From contig NZ_BJND01000012.1 in assembly GCF_006539505.1 (NCBI RefSeq), forward strand, positions 248,001 through 312,000: DNA of 64,000 bases. Reading direction: 5' to 3'. The translations under genes were made by a program, and so were the position numbers. Within the stretch, counting starts at the first letter, position 1. Every line of letters begins with the position of its first letter. A model generated the notes under the pieces. It had not been told where the DNA came from. It was given only the letters and a program-made list of their open reading frames with translations, and ran no database searches. This document shows positions 25,547 to 34,146 of the stretch, in pieces. Origin of the DNA: Streptomyces spinoverrucosus. Its GTDB lineage: Bacteria; Actinomycetota; Actinomycetes; Streptomycetales; Streptomycetaceae.

Positions 25547-26119
25547 ATGGCGCAGGTCAAGCCCATGCGTGCGGACGCTCGGCGGAACTACGAGCGGTTG
25601 CTGAAGGCGGCGGTGGAGGCCTTCGCCGAGCATGGGGAGGGTGCGTCGCTCGATGACATCGCCAAGCGGGCGGGGGTCGGGTCCGGCACGCTCTACCGTC
25701 ACTTCCCCACGCGCCGGGCGCTGTTGGAGGCCGCCTACCTCGACCGGATCGAGGCGCTCGCGCTGCGCGCCGACGTGATCGCGGGGGAGCTGCCGCCGGG
25801 TGAGGCGCTGGTGGAGTGGCTCAATGAACTGGGCCTGGGCATGATCCAGGTCCGTGGCCTGAAGTCGCTGCTGGGTTCGGCCGTCACGGACGAGGGCTCG
25901 GCCTTGGCCACCGCCTGCGGTACCAGCCTCAGGCGAGCGGCGGAGCGACTCGTGCGGGCGGCGCAGGCGGAGGGGACCCTGAGGGCGGACGTCGAGCCGA
26001 TCGAGATCCTGCGGCTGACGCACGGGGTGGCGACGGCGTCGGAGCTGGCGGACGGGGAGGGCAGGGACATCCGGCGGTATCTGTCCCTGCTGATGGAGGG
26101 ACTGCGGGCGGTGCGGTGA
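25547..26119 (+). CDS. TetR-family transcriptional regulator
   Basis: 190 residues. The HTH (about residues 14-60) reads AFAEHGEGASLDDIAKRAGVGSGTLYRHFPTRRALLEA, the classical TetR pattern. The C-terminal domain has the SbtR-like arrangement common in Streptomyces. The ATG at 25547 follows GAGGAG. No obvious target lies next to it: the Ro gene upstream ends in a terminator and the TerD gene is convergent. Confidence 0.88.
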   Translation: MAQVKPMRADARRNYERLLKAAVEAFAEHGEGASLDDIAKRAGVGSGTLYRHFPTRRALLEAAYLDRIEALALRADVIAGELPPGEALVEWLNELGLGMIQVRGLKSLLGSAVTDEGSALATACGTSLRRAAERLVRAAQAEGTLRADVEPIEILRLTHGVATASELADGEGRDIRRYLSLLMEGLRAVR

Positions 26120-26210
26120 GTGACGTCCCGGCGGGCCGTGCGCATTGTCAGGTGTGGCAGCCGCAGTCCGACGCGGTGGCGGCCCGTTTTCGGGTGATCG
26201 GCCAGGACGT

Positions 26211-26258
26211 GCGCCGTGCCCACCCCGAGGACGCGGAACCCCGGGGTGGGCACGGCGC
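26211..26258. terminator. Bidirectional 17-bp hairpin terminator
   Basis: GCGCCGTGCCCACCCCG (26211-26227) and its exact complement (26242-26258), with a 14-nt loop, lie between the convergent TetR and TerD genes. Confidence 0.85.
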
Positions 26259-26286
26259 TCGCACGCTGCTCCGACCGGCGTTTCTC

Positions 26287-27522
26287 CTACAGGGCCTGCG
26301 CCGCCGGCTTGACCATGTTGCGGACCGTGCGGGCCTTGACGAAGTCGCCCATGGCCGTCATCTCCCACTCGCCGGAGTACTGGCGGATCAGCTTGGCCAT
26401 CATCACGCCGGTCTGCGGCTCGGCATTGGTGAGGTCGAAGCGGACGAGTTCCTCGCCGCTGCCCGCGTCGATCAGGCGGCAGTAGGCCTTGGCGACCTCG
26501 GTGAACTTCTGGCCGGAGAACGAGTTGACCGTGAAGACCAGGCCGGTGACCTCCTGCGGGATGCGGCCGAGGTCGACGGTGATCACCTCGTCGTCGCCGC
26601 CGCCCTCGCCGGTGAGGTTGTCGCCGGAGTGGCGGATCGCGCCGTTCACGATCTGGAGCTTGCCGAAGTAGCAGCTGTCGATGTGGTTGCGCTGCGGGCC
26701 GTACGCGATGACCGAGGCGTCCAGGTCGATGTCCCGGCCGCGGTACGCCGGCTCCCAGCCGAGGCCCATCTTGACCTGGGAGAGCAGCGGGCGGCCGCCC
26801 TTGACCAGGGAGACGGTCTGGTTCTTCTGGAGGCTGACGCGGCCCTTGTCGAGGTTGATCTTCCCGGCGCCGGGGGCGGCGGCGGGGGCCGGCGGGGCCG
26901 CCGGGGGTGCGGCGGGCGCCGCGGGCGGGGTGAGGTGCGGGTTCATGGCCGGGGCGGGCGGGGCCACCGGGGGCTGCATGGGCGCCGGGGGCGGGGTGAC
27001 CGGCTGGGCCGGGGCGGCCGGTTCCTCCACCGTCACGCCGAAGTCCGTGGCGATGCCGGCCAGGCCGTTGGCGTAGCCCTGGCCCACCGCGCGGGCCTTC
27101 CAGGCGCCGTTGCGCAGGTAGATCTCGACGACCACCAGTGCCGTCTCGGTGCCGAGCTGCGGGGGCGTGAACGTGGCCAGGACGCTGTTGTCGTCCGCGT
27201 TGCGGATCGTGGCCGTCGGTTCGATGCCCTGGAAGGTCTGGCCCGCGGCGTCCGGACTCGCGGTGACGACGATCTTCTCGATGCCCGGGGGGAGGGCGGT
27301 GGTGTCGACCGTGATGGCGTCGGGGGCTGCGCCGCCGCCGGAGCGGTAGGCCACGCCGGGGCCGCTCGGCTGGTTGTAGAAGATGAAGTCGTCGTCGGAG
27401 CGCACCTTGCCGTCGGCGGTGAGCAGCAGGCCCGATACGTCGAGCCGCACCGGGGCGGCGACGTCCACCGTCACGCGGGCGGTGGAAAGAGGGATGTTCG
27501 AGCCGGGGGTCATAGCTGTCAT
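26287..27522 (-). CDS. Double TerD-domain stress protein
   Basis: 411 residues with two TerD-like calcium-binding domains. The first (about 1-165) contains VRSDDDFIFYNQPSGPGV and the second (about 225-411) the VDLGRIPQEVTGLVFTVNSFSGQKF block. They are joined by a Pro/Ala linker of about 50 residues. In the second domain the usual DDDFIFYNQ-like block is replaced by GPQRNHIDSCYFGKLQ, as in TerD paralogues of the DUF type. The family is linked to tellurite and membrane stress. The ATG at 27522 or one three codons later is the start; neither has a strong ribosome site. Confidence 0.87.
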   Translation of the reverse strand: MTAMTPGSNIPLSTARVTVDVAAPVRLDVSGLLLTADGKVRSDDDFIFYNQPSGPGVAYRSGGGAAPDAITVDTTALPPGIEKIVVTASPDAAGQTFQGIEPTATIRNADDNSVLATFTPPQLGTETALVVVEIYLRNGAWKARAVGQGYANGLAGIATDFGVTVEEPAAPAQPVTPPPAPMQPPVAPPAPAMNPHLTPPAAPAAPPAAPPAPAAAPGAGKINLDKGRVSLQKNQTVSLVKGGRPLLSQVKMGLGWEPAYRGRDIDLDASVIAYGPQRNHIDSCYFGKLQIVNGAIRHSGDNLTGEGGGDDEVITVDLGRIPQEVTGLVFTVNSFSGQKFTEVAKAYCRLIDAGSGEELVRFDLTNAEPQTGVMMAKLIRQYSGEWEMTAMGDFVKARTVRNMVKPAAQAL

Positions 27523-27639
27523 GCCCGGTCAACGAGCGGGGGTGCTTTACCGTTCCCTTACCGAGCGGCCGATCGGGTCCCCGGCGGTTCGGGGCGGGCA
27601 GATGGGTTTCGCCCCCGCCGCCCCTACCCGTCCCTCCTC

Positions 27640-27800
27640 CAGGGGCTCCGCCCCTTCGACCCCGCCAGGGGGCTCTGCCCCCTGGACCCCCGCTCCTCAA
27701 ACGCCGGAGAGGCTGAGATACCCAGCCCGTCCGGCGTTTGAGGACGAGGCCCTTCAGGCCGAAGGGGGGTCTGGGGGCGCAGCCCCCAGCAGCGGTCGGA
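27640..27800. repeat. Streptomyces-type intergenic repeat cluster
   Basis: A 15-bp inverted repeat, TCCTCAAACGCCGGA (27694-27708) with its complement at 27730-27744, is flanked by several short GC hairpins such as GGGGGCTCTGCCCCC. I recognise this as one of the commonest intergenic repeats in Streptomyces genomes. It fills most of the gap 27523-27806, which holds no gene. It may act as a terminator. Confidence 0.75.
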
Positions 27801-27806
27801 AAACCC

Positions 27807-28796
27807 CTACGGCACCACGACGATCTTCCTGCCGACACCGGACGCGAACTGATCCAGGGCCTGCGGATAGCTGCTCAAGGGCAGGCGGTCGCTGATGAAG
27901 ATCTCGGGGTTCAGGACACCGGCCGCGAACAGCTCCGCCGCGCGTTCGAAGCTGTGCAGGACCGCCATCGAGCCGGTGATGGTGATCTCCTGGTTGTAGA
28001 TGCGGTACGGGTCGATCGTCACGCGCGTCGCGTAGTCCGCCACCCCGAACTGGAGGAACGTGCCCGCCTTCGCCACGCGGTCCAGGCCGTCCTGGATCGC
28101 CGCCGCGTTCCCGGTCGCGTCCACCACCACGTCCCAGCCCTGCGGACGGTCCAGTTCGTCGGCGTTGGCCGCCGACGCCGACACGCCCAGCTTGCGTGCC
28201 GTCTCCAGCCGGGCCGGGTTGACGTCCACCACGTCCACGCTCGCCGCGCCCGTGCGCTTGGCCAGCTCCAGCATCATCAGGCCCATCGTGCCCGAGCCGT
28301 AGATCAGGACGTGGGCGCCCAGGCGGGACTGCAGGACGTCGTAACCGCGAACCGCGCACGACAGCGGCTCGACCAGTGCCGCGTCCTGGGTGCGGATGTG
28401 CTCGGGGAGCTTGACGCAGTTCGCCACGGGCGCCACCGCGTACTGGGCGGCGCCCCCCGCCGTCGTCACGCCGATCGCGGCCCAGCGCTCGCAGAGGTTG
28501 TTGTGTCCGGTACGGCAGTAGCGGCACTCGTAGCAGTACAGCGACGGGTCGACGGCCACCTGGTCGCCGGGCGACACCTCGGTGACCTGGGTGCCGACGG
28601 CCACCACCTCGCCCGCGAACTCGTGCCCCGGCACGATCGGCAGCTTCGGTGCGAACTCCCCCTGCAGGATGTGCAGGTCCGTCCCGCACAGGCCGCACGC
28701 CGCGACCTCGACCACGACCTCGCGCGGCCCTGGCGTCGGGTCCGGGACCTCGGCGACGACGGCCTTGCCCACGGACTCGATGACGGCGGCCTTCAT
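27807..28796 (-). CDS. Zinc-dependent alcohol/polyol dehydrogenase
   Basis: 329 residues, medium-chain dehydrogenase family. The catalytic zinc site is CGLCGTDLH and GHEFAGEV. The structural zinc has the four cysteines of YCYECRYCRTGHNNLC. The nucleotide fold starts IYGSGTMGLMMLELAKRTGA, and a following aspartate (DVVDVNPARLE) suggests NAD. It resembles sorbitol, threonine or galactitol dehydrogenases. As the last gene of an ABC sugar operon it probably oxidises the imported sugar or polyol. The start overlaps the permease stop (ATGA). Confidence 0.9.
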   Translation of the reverse strand: MKAAVIESVGKAVVAEVPDPTPGPREVVVEVAACGLCGTDLHILQGEFAPKLPIVPGHEFAGEVVAVGTQVTEVSPGDQVAVDPSLYCYECRYCRTGHNNLCERWAAIGVTTAGGAAQYAVAPVANCVKLPEHIRTQDAALVEPLSCAVRGYDVLQSRLGAHVLIYGSGTMGLMMLELAKRTGAASVDVVDVNPARLETARKLGVSASAANADELDRPQGWDVVVDATGNAAAIQDGLDRVAKAGTFLQFGVADYATRVTIDPYRIYNQEITITGSMAVLHSFERAAELFAAGVLNPEIFISDRLPLSSYPQALDQFASGVGRKIVVVP

Positions 28797-29635
28797 TTCA
28801 CGGCTCCCAACGACAGGCCCTGGACCAGCTTGTCCTGGGCGGCGAACCCCGCGGCGAGCACCGGCAGGGAGATGACGAGCGACGCGGCGCACACCTTCGC
28901 CAGGAACAGGCCCTGGCTGGTGATGAAGCCGGTCAGGAAGACGGGGGCGGTCTCGGCGACCACGCCCGTGAGGACCCGGGCGAACAGCAGCTCGTTCCAG
29001 CTGAAGATGAAGCAGATCAGGGCGGTGGCGGCGATGCCGGGCAGGGCCATCGGGGCGATCACGCGGGCCAGGATCGTGGGCAGACGGGCGCCGTCCACGC
29101 GGGCCGCCTCGATCACCGCCACCGGGACCTCGGCCAGGAACGACTGCATCATCCACACCGCGATCGGCAGGTTCATGGAGGTGTAGAGGATGACCAACAG
29201 CCAGATGTTGTCCAGCAGTCCCGCGTTCTTGGCGAAGAGGTAGATCGGCAGCAGGCCCGCCACCACGGGCAGCATCTTCGTGGAGAGGAAGAAGAACAGT
29301 ACGTCGGTCCACTTGCGCACCCGCCGGATCGACAGTGCGTAGGCCGCCGGGAGCGCCAGGAGCAGGACCAGAAGGGTCGAACTCACCGATGCCACCGTCG
29401 AGTTGATCAGCGACGGCCAGGGGCTCGCCCCGCCGCCGGTCCCGAAAAATTCGCGGTAGCCGTCGAGGGTGAGCGCGGCGCCGAAGGACGGCGGGTTGGT
29501 CGCCGCGTCCTGTTCGGAGTGGAAGGACGTCAGTGCCATCCACGCGATGGGCAGGAAGAAGACGATGCCTGCCAGCCAGGCCACCAGGCCGAGACCCAGG
29601 CCTTTACGGCGGGCATGCAGGGCTGCGGTGCTCAT
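28793..29635 (-). CDS. Carbohydrate ABC transporter permease (MalG type)
   Basis: 280 residues with six transmembrane helices and the EAA loop PVAVIEAARVDGARLPTILARVIAPMALPGI, which contacts the ATPase. The N-terminal GLVAWLAGIVFFLPIAWMALTSFH is typical of MalG-like permeases. It pairs with the permease encoded immediately upstream, overlapping by four bases. Confidence 0.92.
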   Translation of the reverse strand: MSTAALHARRKGLGLGLVAWLAGIVFFLPIAWMALTSFHSEQDAATNPPSFGAALTLDGYREFFGTGGGASPWPSLINSTVASVSSTLLVLLLALPAAYALSIRRVRKWTDVLFFFLSTKMLPVVAGLLPIYLFAKNAGLLDNIWLLVILYTSMNLPIAVWMMQSFLAEVPVAVIEAARVDGARLPTILARVIAPMALPGIAATALICFIFSWNELLFARVLTGVVAETAPVFLTGFITSQGLFLAKVCAASLVISLPVLAAGFAAQDKLVQGLSLGAVK

Positions 29636-30573
29636 GCGCGGGACGCCTCCTCGCGGAACAGGGACGACACCACGCGCAGGGCGAAGGTCGCGATGATGAT
29701 CGAGCCGATGACGACCAGGACGCCGGCGGCCGAGGCGAGGCCGTTCTCGTGGGCCTGGTAGAAGCTCTGGTAGACGGTGTAGGGGAGGTTCGCGGTGCCC
29801 AGGCCGCCGGATGTGATCGTGAAGACGGCGTCGAAGTTCTGCACGATGTAGATCGAGCCGAGCAGGGCTCCGAGTTCGAGGTAGCGGCGCAGGTGCGGGA
29901 GCGTGAGGTGGCGGAAGATCTGCCAGTCGTTCGCGCCGTCCACCCGCGCGGCCTCGATCTGCTCCGCGTCACGGCTCTGCAGCCCGGCCAGGATGATCAG
30001 CATCATGAACGGGGTCCACTGCCAGACCAGGGAGGCCTCGACCGCGAGCAGCGGGGTGGTGGAGATCCAGTCCGGCTGTGGGCCGCCCACATAGTGCAAC
30101 AACCCATTGAACAGGCCGTATTCGGGGTTGTAGAGCACATGCTTCCACAGCAGTGCCGCCGCGACGGGGACGACCAGGAACGGCGCGATCAGCAGCGTGC
30201 GGACCACGCCCCGGCCCTTGAAGCGCCGGTCCAGCAGCAGTGCCAGCACCAGGCCGAGGAGCAGGCTGACCAGGACGACGGTCACGGTCAGCAGGATCGT
30301 CGTCCACACCGAGTTGCGCAGGTCGGCGTCGGTGAGGACGTGGCGGTAGTTGTCGATGCCGGTGAAGCGGCGGGCGTCGGGATAGAGGGCGTTCCAGTCG
30401 AAGAAGGAGATCACCAGCGTGGCCACGAACGGCAGCTGGGTCACGGCGATCATGAAGATCAGGGCGGGCAGCAGGGGCGCCCGGGTGGCCCAGGCGCGCA
30501 GCCGGGCCGACGGCTGGTGGTTCTGCCTGTGCACGGACGGTGTGGCCACGGGGGCCGTGGTGGTGGCGGTCAT
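29632..30573 (-). CDS. Carbohydrate ABC transporter permease (MalF type)
   Basis: 313 residues with six transmembrane helices and the EAA loop EQIEAARVDGANDWQIFRHLTLPHLRRY. It is the first permease of the operon. The ATG at 30571-30573 overlaps the stop of the solute-binding protein gene. The permease frame is open further upstream, but that part is shadow of the neighbour. Confidence 0.92.
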   Translation of the reverse strand: MTATTTAPVATPSVHRQNHQPSARLRAWATRAPLLPALIFMIAVTQLPFVATLVISFFDWNALYPDARRFTGIDNYRHVLTDADLRNSVWTTILLTVTVVLVSLLLGLVLALLLDRRFKGRGVVRTLLIAPFLVVPVAAALLWKHVLYNPEYGLFNGLLHYVGGPQPDWISTTPLLAVEASLVWQWTPFMMLIILAGLQSRDAEQIEAARVDGANDWQIFRHLTLPHLRRYLELGALLGSIYIVQNFDAVFTITSGGLGTANLPYTVYQSFYQAHENGLASAAGVLVVIGSIIIATFALRVVSSLFREEASRA

Positions 30574-31940
30574 CGTCCCTCGTACTCCTCGGAGATCCGC
30601 TCGGCGAGCTGCTGGGACTTCTTCAGGGCCTCCTCGACGGACTGTCGTCCGGCGATGGCAGCGCTGATCTCCTGGGAGACCTTGGTGCCGAGGTCGGTGA
30701 ACTCGGGGATGCCGACGAACTGGATGCCGGGCGCGGGACGCGGCTGCACACCGGGGTCGTTGGGCCGGGCGCCCTCGATGGCCTCCTTCGTCATCTCCTG
30801 GAAGGCGGCGGCTTCGGCGCGGTAGTCGGGGTTCGCGTACGTCGACGCGCGCTTGCCCGCCGGTACGTTCGACCAGCCGATCTGGTCGCCGACCAGCTGC
30901 TCGTACTCCTTGCCGGACGCCCAGGAGACGAACTGCCAGGCCTTGTCGGGGTTGCGGGAGGCGTTCTGGATGCCCCAGGCCCAGGTGTAGAGCCAGCCGG
31001 AGGACTCGGTCTGCTCCACGGGTGCGGGGGCGTAGCCGACCTTGCCCTTGACGGGGGAGTCGGCGGACTCCAGGGAACCGGCCGCGGAGGTGGCGTCGTA
31101 CCACATGGCGACCTTGCCCTGGGTCATGTTGTTGAGGCACTCGGCGAAGCCGGACTGGGCGGCGCCGGACTCGCCGTGCTCACGCACCAGGTCGACATAG
31201 AACTTCGTCGCCTTTTCCCACTCGGGGGAGTCCAGCCGCGCCTTCCAGTTCTCGTCGAACCAGGTGCCGCCGAAGGTGTTCACCACGGTCGTCAGCGGTG
31301 CCATGACCTCGCCCCAGCCGGGCAGGCCGCGCAGGCAGATGCCCTTCATGCCGGGCTCGGCGCCGTCGACCTTGGCCGCGAGGTCGGCGACCTGGGTCCA
31401 GGTGGGGTGCTCGGGCATGGTGAGGCCCTGCGCCGCGAACACGTCCTTGCGGTACATCAGGAAAGACGACTCGCCGTAGAAGGGCTGGCCGTAGAGCTTG
31501 CCGTCGTCGGCGGTGAGGGACTGGCGCATCGGCCCGAGGACGTCCTGTTCGTCGTACGCCGGGTCGTCGGCGACGTAGGTGTCCATCTCCTTCAGCCAGC
31601 CGTTGCGGGCGTAGATCGGTATCTCGTAGTTGGAGAGGGTGGCGACGTCGTACTGGCCGGCCTGGTTGGCGAAGTCCTGGCTGATCTTGTCGCGGACGTC
31701 GTTCTCGGGCAGGACGGTGAAGTTGACCTTGATGCCGGTCTCTTTGGTGAAGTGGGCGGCGGTGAGCTTTTGCAGCTCGACCATCTGTGGGTTGTTGACC
31801 ATCAGGACGTTGATCGAGTTGCCGCCCGATCCTGCCCCGCCCGCCCCGACCCAGCAGCCGGAGAGCAGCGGGGCGAGCAGCGTCCCTGCGGCGGCCATGG
31901 CGAGCGTGGCTCGCGGCCTCCGTCGGCTCTGGGTTCGCAT
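30570..31940 (-). CDS. Sugar ABC transporter solute-binding lipoprotein
   Basis: 456 residues. A lipoprotein signal (MRTQSRRRPRATLAMAAAG, lipobox LLSGC at about residue 29) is followed by a family 1 extracellular binding fold. The ATG at 31938-31940 follows AGGAG; an in-frame ATG 12 codons earlier lacks one. It is the first gene of a four-gene operon (binding protein, two permeases, dehydrogenase) whose genes all overlap by four bases. No ATPase gene is present. The DeoR gene lies 80 bp upstream. Confidence 0.92.
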   Translation of the reverse strand: MRTQSRRRPRATLAMAAAGTLLAPLLSGCWVGAGGAGSGGNSINVLMVNNPQMVELQKLTAAHFTKETGIKVNFTVLPENDVRDKISQDFANQAGQYDVATLSNYEIPIYARNGWLKEMDTYVADDPAYDEQDVLGPMRQSLTADDGKLYGQPFYGESSFLMYRKDVFAAQGLTMPEHPTWTQVADLAAKVDGAEPGMKGICLRGLPGWGEVMAPLTTVVNTFGGTWFDENWKARLDSPEWEKATKFYVDLVREHGESGAAQSGFAECLNNMTQGKVAMWYDATSAAGSLESADSPVKGKVGYAPAPVEQTESSGWLYTWAWGIQNASRNPDKAWQFVSWASGKEYEQLVGDQIGWSNVPAGKRASTYANPDYRAEAAAFQEMTKEAIEGARPNDPGVQPRPAPGIQFVGIPEFTDLGTKVSQEISAAIAGRQSVEEALKKSQQLAERISEEYEGR

Positions 31941-31995
31941 GGATCGCTCCTGAACATTTGGGGAGATAAGGGGCATTGCTGGGCGTGGGGGTGTG

Positions 31996-32006
31996 CCCTA
32001 TAGGGG
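31996..32006 (-). promoter_or_regulatory. Candidate DeoR operator before the ABC operon
   Basis: CCCTATAGGG is a perfect 10-bp palindrome within GCCCTATAGGGGG, about 56 bp upstream of the binding-protein ATG. A near copy precedes the DeoR gene at 32825-32836. Confidence 0.45.
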
Positions 32007-32019
32007 GTGAGTTGGATTT

Positions 32020-32796
32020 TCAGACGCGGATGACCTGAGGGCCGAGCAGTGAGTAGCGGTGTGCTTCGGCGGTGGGCAGCAGGGTGCTCGTGACGATCGC
32101 CTCCAGCGCGCCGACCTCCGCGAACCGGCAGAAACTGACCGCCCCGAACTTGGTGTGCACGCCCGCGAAGACCGTGCGCCGCGCGGCCCGCACCGCCTGC
32201 GCCTTGACCTCGCTGACGGCCGGGTCGGGGGTGGTCAGACCGTGCTCCCGGGAGATGCCGTTGGCGCCGATGTAGGCGAGGTCGACCACGAAACCGGCGA
32301 GCATCTTCGTCGTCCAGTGGTCGACGGTGGCCAGCGTGCCCGAGCGGACCCGGCCGCCGAGCAGCAGCACCGAGAAGCCCTCCGCCTCGGCGAGCGCGCC
32401 CGCGACCGGCAGGGACGCGGTGACCACGGTCAGCGGCCGGTCCCTGGGGAGTGCCTCGGCGATGAGCTGCGGGGTGAAGCCCTCGTCGACGAAGACCGTC
32501 TCGGCGTCCCCGAGCAGCTCGGCCGCGGCGGCCGCGATCCGGCGCTTCTCGGGGACGTGGCTGGTGGCGCGGAAGGCGAGGGTGGTCTCGAAGCCGGCGC
32601 TCTCCACGGGGTAGGCGCCGCCGTGGGTGCGGCGGACCAGTCCGTGGTCCTCCAGGGCGCGCAGATCCCGCCGTACGGTCTCCTTGGCCACGCCGAGCTG
32701 GGCGGCGAGTGCGGTGACGTCGACGGAGCCGGTGGCGCGGGCGGCGCGTACGATTTCGCGCTGCCGTTCTTCTGCGGTTCGGTTCATCTCGGTCAC
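32020..32796 (-). CDS. DeoR-family transcriptional regulator
   Basis: 258 residues. An N-terminal HTH (about 8-60, DVTALAAQLGVAKETVRRDLRALEDHGLVRRTHGGAY) is followed by a DeoR C-terminal sensor domain that binds phosphorylated sugars (VFVDEGFTPQLIAEAL, IGANGISREHGLTTPDP). The start is GTG 32796 or the ATG three codons later. It lies directly upstream of the ABC-dehydrogenase operon and is the obvious repressor for it and for itself. Confidence 0.9.
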   Translation of the reverse strand: MTEMNRTAEERQREIVRAARATGSVDVTALAAQLGVAKETVRRDLRALEDHGLVRRTHGGAYPVESAGFETTLAFRATSHVPEKRRIAAAAAELLGDAETVFVDEGFTPQLIAEALPRDRPLTVVTASLPVAGALAEAEGFSVLLLGGRVRSGTLATVDHWTTKMLAGFVVDLAYIGANGISREHGLTTPDPAVSEVKAQAVRAARRTVFAGVHTKFGAVSFCRFAEVGALEAIVTSTLLPTAEAHRYSLLGPQVIRV

Positions 32797-32824
32797 CCGC
32801 CTTCTCGCCGCGCTGCCCGTTCGG

Positions 32825-32836
32825 GCCCTATGGGGG
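32825..32836 (-). promoter_or_regulatory. Candidate DeoR operator before its own gene
   Basis: GCCCTATGGGGG matches the ABC-operon site GCCCTATAGGGGG apart from one base deletion. It lies 29 bp upstream of the regulator start. Confidence 0.4.
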
Positions 32837-32950
32837 AAGTTTCTACAGCGGGTGCGGGGTTGTGACCAGGTCTGTTATGGGGTTGATAGTGCCCGGGTGT
32901 GCCCGTTCGGTCTTGGGTGCCGAAGGTTGTGGGGGGAGGGGTTGTGTGTC

Positions 32951-33000
32951 GTGTGCGGGTGCGTCGTGGCTGGTCGCGCAGTTCCCCGCGCCCCTGAGGG
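32951..33000. repeat. Streptomyces-type intergenic repeat, copy 1
   Basis: This stretch shares TGGCTGGTCGCGCAGTTCC and flanks with a second copy at 63244-63290. It is a common motif in Streptomyces intergenic regions. The gap 32797-33091 holds nothing else I can support. Confidence 0.8.
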
Positions 33001-33091
33001 TGCTGTCGGACCGTTTCTTGAGGTGTGCCCGGACGTGTGGGTGGGCGGGCCCGTTTTCTGCCCGCCCGCCCCTGTCGTGGTCGGGATTTCG

Positions 33092-33916
33092 TCAGTACGG
33101 CCAGATCGGCGGGGCGGTCACGAAGTGGCCGCCCAGGTAGGCGTGTGCCTCGTTGGCGGGGTCCAGGTCGCCCTGTTCGGCGATCAGCTTCTCGGCGTAC
33201 GGCTCGGAGTCGTCCTGGGGTTCGTAGCCGAGCGCCCGCGCGGTGGACAGGTCCCACCACAGGCGCGTGTTCGCGGAGGAGCCGTAGACGACCGTGTGGC
33301 CGACGTTCTCGGCGGTCAGGGCCGCGTGGAAGAGGCGGGCGCCGTCGGCGGGGCTCATCCACACCGAGAGCATGCGCACGCTGGTCGGCTCCGGGAAGCA
33401 GGAGCCGATGCGGACGGAGACGGTCTCCATGCCGTACTTGTCCCAGTAGAACTGCGCGAGGTCCTCGCCGAAGGACTTGGACAGGCCGTAGAAGGTGTCC
33501 GGGCGGCGCCGGATGTCGATCGGGATCAGCGCGCTCTCATCGAGAGGTGTGTCGCCCTGGGGGCGTGGGGTGTAGCCCACCGCGTGGTTGGAGGAGGCGA
33601 AGACGATGCGGCGGATGCCCTCCTCGCGGGCGGCCTCGTACAGGTTGTACGTGCCCTCGATGTTCGCCTTGAGGATCTTCTCGAAGGGGGCTTCCAAGGA
33701 GATGCCCGCGAGGTGGATGATCGCGTCGACGCCCCGCACCACCTCGCGCAGGGCCGTCCGGTCGGCGAGGTCCGCGGTGATCGCGTCCGGTGCGCCCTCG
33801 ATGGGGCGCAGGTCGAGCAGGCGCAGTGTGTACCCGTGCGCCGGGAGCAGGTCCCGCATCAGGGTGCCGAGCCCGCCGGCGGCGCCGGTGAGCAGAACGG
33901 TGCGGGGAGCGGGCAT
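33092..33916 (-). CDS. udh: NAD-dependent uronate dehydrogenase-like epimerase/dehydratase
   Basis: 274 residues, the usual length for uronate dehydrogenase. The N-terminal glycine motif is LLTGAAGGLG, and the YxxxK pair lies in FYGLSKSFGE (about residue 143). The body reads DAIIHLAGIS, then ASSNHAVGYTPR, close to known Udh enzymes. It would oxidise D-galacturonate (or glucuronate) to the aldarolactone. The divergent kdgD gene encodes a later step of the same oxidative pathway, which supports the call over a generic epimerase. Confidence 0.82.
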   Translation of the reverse strand: MPAPRTVLLTGAAGGLGTLMRDLLPAHGYTLRLLDLRPIEGAPDAITADLADRTALREVVRGVDAIIHLAGISLEAPFEKILKANIEGTYNLYEAAREEGIRRIVFASSNHAVGYTPRPQGDTPLDESALIPIDIRRRPDTFYGLSKSFGEDLAQFYWDKYGMETVSVRIGSCFPEPTSVRMLSVWMSPADGARLFHAALTAENVGHTVVYGSSANTRLWWDLSTARALGYEPQDDSEPYAEKLIAEQGDLDPANEAHAYLGGHFVTAPPIWPY

Positions 33917-34063
33917 CCTCGGGTCTCCTTGCGGGGCTCCTTGGGTGAACGGCCGTATGTATGCACGGCATTCACATTCGTGGACACGCTAAGGAGCGAG
34001 GCCGTGCCAGTCAAGGGGCGCGCCGAGGTATGAAATCCGCTGGTGTACTGGGGGTTGACCGGC

Positions 34064-34104
34064 TTGACCCCTCCCAGGGGGCCACCTTAGCGTGAACGCG
34101 TTCA
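34064..34104 (+). promoter_or_regulatory. kdgD promoter with palindromic operator
   Basis: TTGACC (34064-34069) and TAGCGT (34088-34093) are 18 bp apart. The perfect 12-bp palindrome TGAACGCGTTCA (34093-34104) lies at the expected transcription start, a typical place for a repressor site. Confidence 0.6.
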
Positions 34105-34146
34105 GGAATGTGGACGCAGAGCATGAATATGGACCTTGGAGAGCCC

